The position numbers were made by a program, and so were the translations under genes. The notes below the pieces were generated by a model that worked only from the letters and a program-made list of their open reading frames with translations, was not told the DNA's origin and searched no databases. A stretch of 64,000 nucleotides of DNA. Source: Desulfomonilia bacterium. Its GTDB lineage: Bacteria > Desulfobacterota > Desulfomonilia > UBA1062. The DNA lies in the NCBI GenBank assembly GCA_036567785.1, contig DATCTV010000037.1, positions 62,001 through 126,000 on the forward strand. The letters run 5' to 3'. Below are positions 35,741 to 43,775 of the stretch, piece by piece (the stretch's first letter is position 1; the number at the start of each line of letters is the position of its first letter).

Positions 35741-35929
35741 CTCATAAATGCCTTCAACCGTCATGCTCGCTGCGCTTTTTGTGCTTGACTTTGCGCGGCA
35801 GTTTCCCCTTTTCCGATTCAATGGCCCCGGCCTTACGGAAATGGGCACCCACGGCCAGCAGATTGCGAGCTTTGGTTTTTTTTATTTTCACAGGCATGAC
35901 GGCCAATATTGTTCAATAATTTTTTGCAG

Positions 35930-36676
35930 TCAAGACCTGCATGAATTTATGAACTCCCTGATCCTCTCCCGGTATTCTCCTGCATGCGGGGATGATATGG
36001 AGCCGATATGGGATACCCCTTCCATGAGCATCAGCTCTTTCGGCGGTGCCGCGACTTCGAACATCTTTTCCGAATGCGAGAAAGGCACGACCTCATCGGC
36101 TGTGCCGTGTATGAAGAGTTTGGGAACACTGCTCAAGGGGAGCGTTTCAAGAGATGATATATCGGGCACATCGCATGCGTACATGGGGTAGCCTTCCATG
36201 AAAAGCGCGCGGAATGAATGAAGTGCGCAATCGAATATGGCGCCTTTGAGCGCAGGAATCTGAGGCAGGACCCGGCCCAGAGTAAAGCCTCCCATCGACT
36301 GACCGAACCCGAAAACGTCCTTCCCGAATACAAGCGGGTTTGAGAAGATGTGGCCGAACACGTTGAGCGCGTCCTCCTGAATACCCGCAAGGCTCGGTTC
36401 CCCGGGCGACCTCCCGTATCCCCTGTAATCAAAGGTCAAAAGGTTCAGACCCATTTCAAGGAAAAAGAGCGAGCCCAGCACATGAGAGGTCATATTCTCG
36501 GCGTTGCCGTGAAGATGCACGACGGTTGCCGGGGCGCCTGATGGTTTCCCTGGGTGAATAAGCCAGCAGTGGATGATTTCATCGATAAAGAACTCGTCGG
36601 TCTTCAATCCGTCCTGTGACGGGTGGTAATACGGGAAAGGATCGGGATAAAAGCAGTTGCGTTCTGTAATGGTCAT
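35930..36676 (-). CDS. Alpha/beta hydrolase, BEM46/ABHD13-like
   Basis: 248 residues. The oxyanion motif HLHGNAENMTSH, the strand FDYRGYGRSPGEPS, the nucleophile elbow GFGQSMGGF, the acid in IHGTADEVVPF and the catalytic histidine in EGVSHIGS form a complete Ser-Asp-His triad. There is no signal peptide, so it is cytoplasmic or membrane-associated. The substrate (ester, thioester or amide) is unknown. It converges with the small lipoprotein gene. Confidence 0.85.
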   Translation of the reverse strand: MTITERNCFYPDPFPYYHPSQDGLKTDEFFIDEIIHCWLIHPGKPSGAPATVVHLHGNAENMTSHVLGSLFFLEMGLNLLTFDYRGYGRSPGEPSLAGIQEDALNVFGHIFSNPLVFGKDVFGFGQSMGGFTLGRVLPQIPALKGAIFDCALHSFRALFMEGYPMYACDVPDISSLETLPLSSVPKLFIHGTADEVVPFSHSEKMFEVAAPPKELMLMEGVSHIGSISSPHAGEYRERIREFINSCRS

Positions 36677-36747
36677 AATGCCATATTACAGCCTTTTACG
36701 GCCTGTCTGCAAGGCGTAAAGCTGTCTTGTCTTGACTGGAAATTATA

Positions 36748-36960
36748 ATGACGGCCAATGTGGGATATTATGAGATGCTCCTTGATGATTCGATCAGATT
36801 TGCAGACAAGGCGAAAAAAGCTGGTGTTGATGTAAAACTGGAACTTATGGAAGGGATGTTCCACTGCCCTGAGCTCTTTGCCTTGAAACTGCCGCAGGGA
36901 CAGAATGCTGTTAAGAACGCCTGGCATTTCATCAGTCAATCAATTCATCGGATAAAGTAG
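36748..36960 (+). pseudogene. C-terminal remnant of an alpha/beta hydrolase (hormone-sensitive-lipase type)
   Basis: 70 codons. The sequence VGYYEMLLDDSIRFADKAKK followed by AGVDVKLELMEGMFH is the conserved C-terminal segment of the HSL-like esterases, including the catalytic-histidine region GMFH. The first ~80% of such a protein, with the serine nucleophile, is absent, and an in-frame stop lies at 36733. So this is a truncated gene left after a deletion or rearrangement. Confidence 0.65.
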
Positions 36961-36981
36961 ATCGCAGTACTTCTTTCCGGG

Positions 36982-37380
36982 TTATATGAAGCTGATATCC
37001 TGTGTTGCTGCCGTGATTACATAGCAGCGGTCGTTATTTGAGTCTGCATCTGCCGGAACTACGAAAAATCCTGAACGCTCCGGGTGGTATCCTACTGTAG
37101 TTCCAACAAGTACTTCGCCATCCTTGAACACCACCTTAATCCTGCGGCCTACCGGAGGGTGCTTGGGGTCGAACTCGTTCTGTTTGACGTGCTGAGGATT
37201 TCCTGTGAGGTCTTTGACGAAGAACACTGCTTTCATGTTCCTGATATTTATTTCTACAGGTTTTGTTCCGGCCGGCGCATTCGCAACACTCACGTGGAAG
37301 ACATCCTTCCCCGGAAAGAAGTCGGTGGTAACACCCTTTATCAGATTACCGTCAATCAGCCTTACTACCACTTTGTTCAT
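36982..37380 (-). CDS. Small protein with two tandem Sm/SH3-like modules
   Basis: 132 residues made of two similar halves: VVVRLIDGNLIKGVTTDFFP and IKVVFKDGEVLVGTTVGYHP, each followed by a hydrophobic strand pair and a closing segment. The repeat pattern suggests two small beta-barrels. I recall no characterised function; members occur beside regulators in Desulfobacterota. A palindrome GTTCTAGAAC (37402-37411) lies in its upstream region. GGGAAGG precedes the ATG. Confidence 0.7.
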   Translation of the reverse strand: MNKVVVRLIDGNLIKGVTTDFFPGKDVFHVSVANAPAGTKPVEINIRNMKAVFFVKDLTGNPQHVKQNEFDPKHPPVGRRIKVVFKDGEVLVGTTVGYHPERSGFFVVPADADSNNDRCYVITAATQDISFI

Positions 37381-37563
37381 TGGAACCTTCCCTTTAAGAT
37401 AGTTCTAGAACGGTTTTATGCTCAAATTTATAAAATAATATATAACGTATCGGCATTATTATAATTAATCATTAGCGTTTTCATTACACAAATAAGACAG
37501 GTTTCGTTGTCAGAGAAATATCTTTATGAAAATTGATTATTGGCGATAACGGCCGGGTAGTCT

Positions 37564-38400
37564 TCAGCGTTCAAACTCAAGCCGCCTTCTCAGGAGTTCC
37601 CTCTGCCGCTTGAATATGTAATGTACGATATCCTCTTTTGTTTCGGGATCCATATGCAGGAACCGGGCCACGATGGAGTGCTGTTCCCTGCCTTCCACGG
37701 CAAGTGTTTTTACCCTTATAACCTCTGAAACCACCCTGATATACAAAAGCGGCGACATGGGAAGAGCCATATGAAGCTCTATGATATCCATTACATCCAG
37801 AGGGGTCTGTGAAATAAACCTTATACCTGCCGCGCTAATGTTAACCTCTTTCGGGGTGGACCGGATCAGATTCTTGAATTCATCCGTGAGAAACATATAA
37901 ATAAGGAGGTCGAGTTTTCTGTTCAGTTCCCAGACCTCCTGATTTGTCTGAGCATCATGGCTGTACGGAGCATCGTCCGAGCCGGTCATTCCGTATCTGC
38001 CCTTGATGAATGAATTTATTATGAGCTTTTCCGAATGGATTCTTGTCATGGCGGATGATATCAAGTCCTCGCTTTCATGGACATGTCCCAACAGTGTCGC
38101 CTTATAGAATATCTTGTCATTGATTCTGACGTCTTCACGTCGTTCATCGGGAGGTTTCGCCTGGGTCTCAATGCTCAATCTTATGCCGGCCTTTGTCGAT
38201 TCGATAACCTTTGCAAGAACCGAATCCCTGCCGTCAGAGACCTTGATCAGCTTTTCAGGCTCAATGTTGACGGGAGTACCCGGTTTGAATATGAATATAT
38301 CTTCACCGATAATGCTGGTTATAATGCCTTCGATACTCTGGCCTGTAGCCGTATGCGCCGACAGCGGCATCCTGATATCCAACAGCTTGTCAATATTCAT
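37564..38400 (-). CDS. PilZ-domain c-di-GMP-binding protein with inserted helical segment
   Basis: 278 residues. An N-terminal YcgR-N-like beta domain (1-90: GQSIEGIITSIIGEDIFIF) precedes the PilZ motif RREDVR (RxxxR). The second PilZ motif, NISAAGIRF, comes about 90 residues later, with a mostly helical stretch (~120-190) between. In ordinary PilZ domains the two motifs are ~20-35 residues apart; a helical insertion is known in tetrameric PilZ proteins such as XCC6012. Both ligand motifs are intact. Motility or exopolysaccharide control is likely, but no such genes are adjacent. A diguanylate cyclase lies at 46813. Confidence 0.8.
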   Translation of the reverse strand: MNIDKLLDIRMPLSAHTATGQSIEGIITSIIGEDIFIFKPGTPVNIEPEKLIKVSDGRDSVLAKVIESTKAGIRLSIETQAKPPDERREDVRINDKIFYKATLLGHVHESEDLISSAMTRIHSEKLIINSFIKGRYGMTGSDDAPYSHDAQTNQEVWELNRKLDLLIYMFLTDEFKNLIRSTPKEVNISAAGIRFISQTPLDVMDIIELHMALPMSPLLYIRVVSEVIRVKTLAVEGREQHSIVARFLHMDPETKEDIVHYIFKRQRELLRRRLEFER

Positions 38401-38493
38401 ACTATTTTTTTATCGGCATGTGAGCCTTCAGATATTAACAAATTATTTCAAAACATTGTTTTTTTCCCCTTATTATGCAAGGTATAGGTCTTG

Positions 38494-38518
38494 TAATAGC
38501 GGTATTGTTGCGCTATTA
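38494..38518. promoter_or_regulatory. Inverted repeat upstream of the Lrp-type regulator
   Basis: TAATAGCG (38494-38501) and CGCTATTA (38511-38518) are perfect inverted half-sites with a 9-base centre, 24 bases before the regulator's start. It is a candidate autoregulatory operator for the Lrp-por operon. Confidence 0.45.
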
Positions 38519-38542
38519 AGAAGTTTTAAGGAGAAAATTGCC

Positions 38543-38995
38543 ATGAAAGAGAAGTTTGACGAGACCGACTGGAAGATTATCGGACTGCTTGCCGCTGATG
38601 GAAGAACGACGGCAAAGACCATGTCAAAAAATCTGGGGCTTGCCGAAGCGACAATAAGAAACCGGCTTACAAAGCTTGCCAGGTCAAATCAGGTTAGAGT
38701 AGCAGGTCTTATCAATCCGGACTCATTCGAGGACAAGGTAGTTGCGCTTATTGCCCTTGAAGTGAAGGAAGTGGCAAACCTAGATTCAATCGGGCAGCAT
38801 ATTTCCGAACTCCCTAGTGTACAGAATGTGATTATAGCCTCGGGACGCTATGACCTTATCGTCGAGGTTCTTGTTGATTCGAACAAGGGGATTATCAAGT
38901 TTCTGGAAGACGAGCTTGCCAGGATAAAAGGTGTCGGAAAAACCGAGACATTCCTGATTCTGAAAAGCTTCAACAAGTGGATTATCCCGGTTTAA
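38543..38995 (+). CDS. Lrp/AsnC-family transcriptional regulator
   Basis: 150 residues: N-terminal helix-turn-helix (IIGLLAADGRTTAKTMSKNL ... ATIRNRLTKL) and a RAM ligand-binding domain (VVALIALEVKE, IASGRYDLIVEV). AAGGAGA at 38528-38534 fits ATG 38543; the open frame upstream is accidental. It directly precedes the 2-oxoacid oxidoreductase genes by 32 bases, which suggests control of that operon in response to an amino acid or 2-oxoacid. Confidence 0.9.
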   Translation: MKEKFDETDWKIIGLLAADGRTTAKTMSKNLGLAEATIRNRLTKLARSNQVRVAGLINPDSFEDKVVALIALEVKEVANLDSIGQHISELPSVQNVIIASGRYDLIVEVLVDSNKGIIKFLEDELARIKGVGKTETFLILKSFNKWIIPV

Positions 38996-39027
38996 AACAG
39001 ATAAATACTGCATGGAAAGGTGCATTC

Positions 39028-39588
39028 ATGAATAAGGAATTTATCGGAATCCGCTGGCATGGCAGAGGCGGGCAGGGAGCTATCACTGCGGCAAAGATCG
39101 TTGCCGGAGCCGCCTTTGCTTCAGGTTATTCGGGCGTCGTAATGGCTCCCACATTCGGTACCGAGCGCAGAGGCGCCCCTGTACTTACATCTCTTAAAAT
39201 ATCCAGGGAAAAGATTTATGACCTGTCTCCCATCGAGACACCTGATATAGTGGTCGTTCTTGACCATCTCCTGCTTAACGAGGCGGATGTGACGAGCGGC
39301 CTCAAAGAAGGAGGAATAATCGTTCTGAACACTCCAAAGCACCTGGATGCATACTCATTCAAGGGCTTCAAGCTTGCGGTTGCGGACATCACGGCCATTT
39401 CGGTCGAGGCGGGCCTTCCGCACGGCATGGTAAACACGGGGATAATCGGTTCTCTTGAAAAAGCGACATCCCTTCTGGGTCTGGATATACTTATTAAAGG
39501 TATCGAAGAGGAATTCAGCACAAGAAAACCTCAGAAAAACTCGCTGGCTGCCAAACTGGCCTATGAGAGAACGGTTGTGGGAGGCTGA
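39028..39588 (+). CDS. porG: 2-oxoacid:ferredoxin oxidoreductase, gamma subunit
   Basis: 186 residues, PorG/VorC type: GIRWHGRGGQGAITAAKIV at the N-terminus, PTFGTERRGAPVL and the closing PHGMVNTGIIGSLEKAT. The gamma subunit helps CoA binding and assembly. The frame opens at 38977, but ATG 39028 gives the family N-terminus and AAAGGTG lies upstream. First of four contiguous subunit genes (gamma, delta, alpha, beta). Confidence 0.93.
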   Translation: MNKEFIGIRWHGRGGQGAITAAKIVAGAAFASGYSGVVMAPTFGTERRGAPVLTSLKISREKIYDLSPIETPDIVVVLDHLLLNEADVTSGLKEGGIIVLNTPKHLDAYSFKGFKLAVADITAISVEAGLPHGMVNTGIIGSLEKATSLLGLDILIKGIEEEFSTRKPQKNSLAAKLAYERTVVGG

Positions 39589-39590
39589 GA

Positions 39591-39902
39591 ATGGGGACCA
39601 GGAATTACAGAAGAAAGACTTCTCACAGTGAAAGCGGACCCGGAGACGGGGGAAGGACAGGCTCGTGGAGGGTAACAAGACCTGTATTGAACAGAAGCCT
39701 TTGTATCCCATGCAAAAGGAATGCAGAGGCGTGTTTTATATGCTGGCTTTTTTGCCCGGATGTTGTGATTGCAAGGACCATCCCGCCAGCCATCGACCTC
39801 GAATACTGCAAGGGTTGTGGGATCTGCGCCGAGGAATGTCCTACAAAGGCTATAACAATGGTGGATGAGTCGGAATTTGCCGACGAAAATGACAAGGGGT
39901 AG
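39591..39902 (+). CDS. porD: 2-oxoacid:ferredoxin oxidoreductase, delta (ferredoxin) subunit
   Basis: 103 residues with two 4Fe-4S motifs that carry electrons to external ferredoxin. The second is standard (CKGCGICAEECP). The first is unusual: CIPCKRNAEACFICWLFCP has five cysteines, with a six-residue gap after the first pair, where homologues usually show CxxCxxCxxxCP. The basic, Ser-rich N-terminal 35 residues are typical of this subunit. It starts two bases after porG. Confidence 0.88.
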   Translation: MGTRNYRRKTSHSESGPGDGGRTGSWRVTRPVLNRSLCIPCKRNAEACFICWLFCPDVVIARTIPPAIDLEYCKGCGICAEECPTKAITMVDESEFADENDKG

Positions 39903-39907
39903 ACGCC

Positions 39908-41107
39908 ATGCATATTATTGAAAACGGAAATGTTGCTGCAGCACTCGGCGTCAGGCTCTGCGGGGTAAATGTGATTGCCGCATATCCGATAACACCTCAG
40001 ACGCCGGTAACGGAGAAACTCTCGGAATGGGTTGAAGCGGGCGAAATGAAGGCCGAATATATTCCGGTCGAAAGCGAGCATTCGGCGCTGTCCGTCTGCA
40101 TTGCCGCAACCTCGGCAGGTGCAAGATCATTTACGGCGACAAGCTCCAACGGTCTTCTATATATGCATGAACAGGTGCAATGGGCATCCGGTGCAAGGCT
40201 TCCCATCGTCATGTGTGTTGTAAACCGTGCAGTGGGGGCACCTTGGAACGTCTGGAACGACCAGCAGGACTCGATATCACAGCGTGATACCGGGTGGATG
40301 CAGATGTACGCAAGTGACCATCAGCAGATAATCGATACGGTAATAAAGGCATATTACCTGGCTGAGAAGACGAGCATTCCTATCATGGTATGTTATGACG
40401 GATATATACTATCGCATACATACATGCCCTTTGAAGTGCCTGATGCGGATAAGGTCAAAGCGTTCCTCCCGCCGTTCAAGCCGGACTATGCGCTTGACCC
40501 GAATGATCCGGCCAACCTCAACACTGTCACGCTCCCGGATGTCAGGATGGATGTCAGGGGCGAACTTGCGCACGGATACATGGAGATAAGATATCTGCTT
40601 CAGGAAGAACTGAGGGGGGCTCTGGCCGTAGCGGCAGAGACGGAAAAACGGTTTGACGAGATATTCGGCAGGGGAGGCGATCCTTACATAGAGCCTTATC
40701 TCTGCGATGATGCAGAGTATGTGGCCGTAGGGCTTGGTTCCGTAACATATCAGCTCAGGGTGGCTGTTGACGCCTTAAGGGCTGAGGGCATAAAGGTCGG
40801 CGTCATGGGAATTAAATTCTACAGGCCATTCCCCGACGAGGCCATAGCAAAGGCATTGAAGGGCAGAAAAGGCGTCATCGTCTATGAAAAGGCGCTCAGC
40901 TACGGCTATGAAGGCGCTCTTGCTTCGGATCTGAAATCCGCTCTTTATGACAGCCTTGCCGGGACAGGCTCAATGCCATATGTCCAGAATTTTGTTCTCG
41001 GCATAGGCGGACGCGATATAAAGACCCATGATCTTACAGAAACGCTGAGGGCTGCTACGAAAGGCAGAGTTGCCAAAGAGCCGGTATGGATCGGGCTCAA
41101 GCTATAG
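39908..41107 (+). CDS. porA: 2-oxoacid:ferredoxin oxidoreductase, alpha subunit
   Basis: 399 residues. AAYPITPQTPVTEKLSEW at the N-terminus, the substrate loop PVESEHSALSVCIAA, and WNVWNDQQDSISQRDTGWMQ point to the pyruvate-type alpha chain, though branched-chain or aromatic 2-oxoacids cannot be excluded. Domain II at ~250-390 (EYVAVGLGSVTYQLRVAVDAL) is the transketolase C-terminal fold. The enzyme interconverts a 2-oxoacid plus CoA with acyl-CoA, CO2 and reduced ferredoxin. Confidence 0.92.
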   Translation: MHIIENGNVAAALGVRLCGVNVIAAYPITPQTPVTEKLSEWVEAGEMKAEYIPVESEHSALSVCIAATSAGARSFTATSSNGLLYMHEQVQWASGARLPIVMCVVNRAVGAPWNVWNDQQDSISQRDTGWMQMYASDHQQIIDTVIKAYYLAEKTSIPIMVCYDGYILSHTYMPFEVPDADKVKAFLPPFKPDYALDPNDPANLNTVTLPDVRMDVRGELAHGYMEIRYLLQEELRGALAVAAETEKRFDEIFGRGGDPYIEPYLCDDAEYVAVGLGSVTYQLRVAVDALRAEGIKVGVMGIKFYRPFPDEAIAKALKGRKGVIVYEKALSYGYEGALASDLKSALYDSLAGTGSMPYVQNFVLGIGGRDIKTHDLTETLRAATKGRVAKEPVWIGLKL

Positions 41108-41117
41108 GAGAATTCAC

Positions 41118-42023
41118 ATGCAGGCTAAGACAACAATACTGAATTTACCGACGGAAGAATTTGTACAGCCCGGAACAAGGGCTTGTACAGGCTGCGGTCT
41201 TGCAATCGCGTACAGGATAGGACTCAAGGCCCTTGGCAAAGACACGATTCTGGTGGTGCCGCCGAGCTGCCTGACCGTGCTTCAGGGACTCTTTCCTGTA
41301 GCCTCGACAAAGCTCCCCTGTCTTAATGTGACATTCGCTTCAACAGCGGCGGCCGCATCTGGAGTACTGGCAACGCTCAGGGCATTGGGTAAAGATAATG
41401 TGAGAGTTGCCGGCTGGGCCGGTGATGGAGGTACAAGCGACATTGGGCTTCAGGCTCTTTCCGGTGCAGCAGAGAGAGGAGAGAAATTCATATATTTCTG
41501 TTATGACAACGAGGGATATATGAATACGGGCGTGCAGCGCTCGGGTACCACGCCGATAGGTGCTGTTACCGCCAATACGCCGCTGAAGGGAAAGCTACAG
41601 AACAAAAAGGACGTTCCGGCAATCATGGCCGCCCACAATCTAAGCTATGTGGCCGCATGTTCCGCTGCCTATCCTCTGGACCTTTATGACAAGATTAAAA
41701 AATGCATCGACATGCCTGGAACCAAATATTTTCATATACATATACCATGTCCTCCCGGATGGGGGTTCGACCCCAGATACGGGATTAAAATAGGCAGACT
41801 GGCTGTAGAAACAGGCTATTACGACCTTTATGAGGTGGTAAATGGAGAGTTCAAGCTCACCGCCGCTTCCGAAAAGCTTGTGGAAAAACGTAAACTCACA
41901 CCAGTCAGGGACTATTTCAGGGCGCAGTCAAGGTTCAAGACGCTTACCGAACAACAGATATCAGATATACAGCAGGCAATCGATGCCAAATGGTCCGGGT
42001 ATTATAAAAAGGATGAGGAATGA
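41118..42023 (+). CDS. porB: 2-oxoacid:ferredoxin oxidoreductase, beta (TPP) subunit
   Basis: 301 residues. The thiamine pyrophosphate motif is GDGGTSDIG with the downstream YDNEGYMNTGVQRSGTTP. CTGCGLAIAYRIGLKAL supplies the first cysteines of the proximal 4Fe-4S cluster. The ATG at 41118 is preceded by AGGAG (41106-41110), and the gene's start lies 10 bases after porA. A strong terminator follows, so the operon Lrp-porGDAB ends here. Confidence 0.94.
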   Translation: MQAKTTILNLPTEEFVQPGTRACTGCGLAIAYRIGLKALGKDTILVVPPSCLTVLQGLFPVASTKLPCLNVTFASTAAAASGVLATLRALGKDNVRVAGWAGDGGTSDIGLQALSGAAERGEKFIYFCYDNEGYMNTGVQRSGTTPIGAVTANTPLKGKLQNKKDVPAIMAAHNLSYVAACSAAYPLDLYDKIKKCIDMPGTKYFHIHIPCPPGWGFDPRYGIKIGRLAVETGYYDLYEVVNGEFKLTAASEKLVEKRKLTPVRDYFRAQSRFKTLTEQQISDIQQAIDAKWSGYYKKDEE

Positions 42024-42052
42024 AAAAGCCCGCCGGATGGCGGGCTTTTTTT
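42023..42052. terminator. Strong intrinsic terminator after porB
   Basis: AAAAAGCCCGCC (42023-42034) pairs perfectly with GGCGGGCTTTTT (42039-42050) around the loop GGAT and runs into seven Ts. The A-run on the left makes it functional on the minus strand as well, for the convergent dehydratase gene. Confidence 0.93.
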
Positions 42053-42094
42053 ATAATTCAATGCAGTCTTACATCGGTGATGCATCAAATATTT

Positions 42095-43075
42095 TCAGCA
42101 GATGGCTGATTTCAGCGTTACCATATTGAGATTGCCGCCAGACATGATCATGACCACTTTCTTGCCGGCAAGCCTGTCCTTTATCTTGACTGCCGCCATG
42201 ATGGATGCGGCTCCGGCCCCTTCGGCCAGGTTGTGCGTTGTATCAAGAGCAAGTTTGATGCCTTCCAGGATCTCTTCTTCGCTCAGGAGTATTACATCGC
42301 TGATTGTGTCCTTGAGTATTATGTAAGGCAGGTTGAAGACGCTCCTTGCCGCAAGCCCGTCCGCAACCGTGTGCGCATCATCCAGAATAACGATCTCGCC
42401 TTTTTTCCAGGAGCTGTAGAACGAAGGGGCGTTTCGCGCCTCAACGCCGATGATCTCTATTCCAGGCTTGAAGGCTCGCGCCGTTTTAATCAGAGATGCA
42501 CAGCCTGCTCCGCCCCCTATCGGGCAGATGATCGTATCGACATCGGGCAGGTCTTCGAGTATTTCGAGCCCCATCGTGGCAAGACCGTTCAATATTTCAG
42601 GTTCGTTGCCCTGCTGGACATAATAGTAGCCTGCACTGTCCACGAGTTCTTCACAGTAGGTCTGGGCATCGTAGAAATCTTCGCCGTGTACTATAAGTTC
42701 TGCACCATAGCTTTCGATTGTCCGGTTTATTTCAGGGTTGTTGTTTTCAGGAACGACGACAGTACAGGGCACATGGGAAAACTGACCTGCCCATGCCATG
42801 GCCAAACCGTGATTGCCCCTTGTCGCTACTAGGATGCCGTTCTCAAGCTCTTCCTTTGACATGTGATGATAGAAATTAAGGGCGCCCCTTATCTTGAACG
42901 ACCCGGTCGGGTTATGGTTTTCATGCTTTATGTATGCATCGCAGCCTATCAACCTTGAAAGTTCTGAATAGCAGATGAGGTTTGTCCTGTTCAGATATCT
43001 GTAAATTACGGACCTGGCCATCAACGCCCTTGTCAGGTTCACCTGTTCACTCAGCGCTTCGTATTTTTTTATCAT
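42095..43075 (-). CDS. Threonine/serine dehydratase-family PLP enzyme
   Basis: 326 residues, fold type II PLP enzyme. Lys61 in HNPTGSFKIRGA is the PLP-binding lysine; ATRGNHGLAMA and the phosphate-binding GGGAG (PIGGGAGCASLI) are intact, and MSGGNLN closes the domain. There is no ACT regulatory domain, so it resembles catabolic TdcB more than biosynthetic IlvA. It would make 2-oxobutyrate or pyruvate, both substrates for the adjacent oxidoreductase. A racemase is an alternative. Confidence 0.85.
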   Translation of the reverse strand: MIKKYEALSEQVNLTRALMARSVIYRYLNRTNLICYSELSRLIGCDAYIKHENHNPTGSFKIRGALNFYHHMSKEELENGILVATRGNHGLAMAWAGQFSHVPCTVVVPENNNPEINRTIESYGAELIVHGEDFYDAQTYCEELVDSAGYYYVQQGNEPEILNGLATMGLEILEDLPDVDTIICPIGGGAGCASLIKTARAFKPGIEIIGVEARNAPSFYSSWKKGEIVILDDAHTVADGLAARSVFNLPYIILKDTISDVILLSEEEILEGIKLALDTTHNLAEGAGAASIMAAVKIKDRLAGKKVVMIMSGGNLNMVTLKSAIC

Positions 43076-43100
43076 TCAGTCCTCCCTCCCTGATAATGAA

Positions 43101-43775
43101 TTAAAGTCTGTAGCCTGTCTGTCTGGATTTGCCCTTTAAAAGGTTTATTGCAAAACCCAGTACCAAACCTAATATAATAAATCCTCCTCCGATGAGAGTA
43201 AATTTAATCCTTTCGGAGAGCTTCAGTTCACGGTTCTCCTTCAACAGTTCTTCAAGCTGTCCGGCCTTCAGTTTTTCAGCTTCGGCAAGCTTGTTGTATG
43301 ACTGCTCGAGATTCAGATAATCGCTGGATGCCTCTTTCAACTTATTGAAGGCGTTCTTTGATTTCTGTATTTCGAGGGCGGAATTGCTCAACTTGTATTT
43401 GAGTTCGCGGTTTTCTTTTTCAAGCGCCTTGTTCGATTCCTGAAACATCCTTACGGAATCGTTCTGGGAGGCAATCTTTGCATTGAGCTGCTCGATAATA
43501 AGGCTCCTGGGCGATTCGTTTGTCAGGTATGATAAAGATGCCCAGCCCTCAACGCCCTTCGGGGTAACCACTTTCACCCAGTTTCCTGACTGGTCCCTTA
43601 CCTCCAGGTAGTCATCGGAACTGGCATAACCAGCGGCAGGGGAAGAGTCGGCCGGGGATTTCTTCAATGCAAGGGTTACGCGCTCCTTCACGTAATAGCC
43701 TCTTGCTTCGAGCATGCCGCAGGGTATCACGAAAAGGACCGCCGCAACCAATATCAGGATTATGAATTCTCTCAT
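43101..43775 (-). CDS. SH3b-domain membrane-anchored protein (YgiM/TIGR04211 type)
   Basis: 224 residues: signal peptide (1-25), a bacterial SH3 domain (27-90: YYVKERVTLALKKSPA ... GVEGWASLSYL), a long coiled coil (~95-190, many Lys/Glu/Asn heptads) and a C-terminal transmembrane helix (FTLIGGGFIILGLVLGFAIN) with a short basic tail. This order matches the YgiM family, envelope proteins of uncertain role. It begins one base from the phosphomannomutase stop. Confidence 0.82.
   Translation of the reverse strand: MREFIILILVAAVLFVIPCGMLEARGYYVKERVTLALKKSPADSSPAAGYASSDDYLEVRDQSGNWVKVVTPKGVEGWASLSYLTNESPRSLIIEQLNAKIASQNDSVRMFQESNKALEKENRELKYKLSNSALEIQKSKNAFNKLKEASSDYLNLEQSYNKLAEAEKLKAGQLEELLKENRELKLSERIKFTLIGGGFIILGLVLGFAINLLKGKSRQTGYRL

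Noticed and set aside
35748-36191. 147-codon open frame on the plus strand
   Set aside because: Mostly antisense to the alpha/beta hydrolase; the non-overlapping part looks like spacer.
38114-38542. N-terminal extension of the Lrp regulator to 38114
   Set aside because: The extension is antisense to the PilZ gene; a good ribosome-binding site and the family N-terminus are at 38543.
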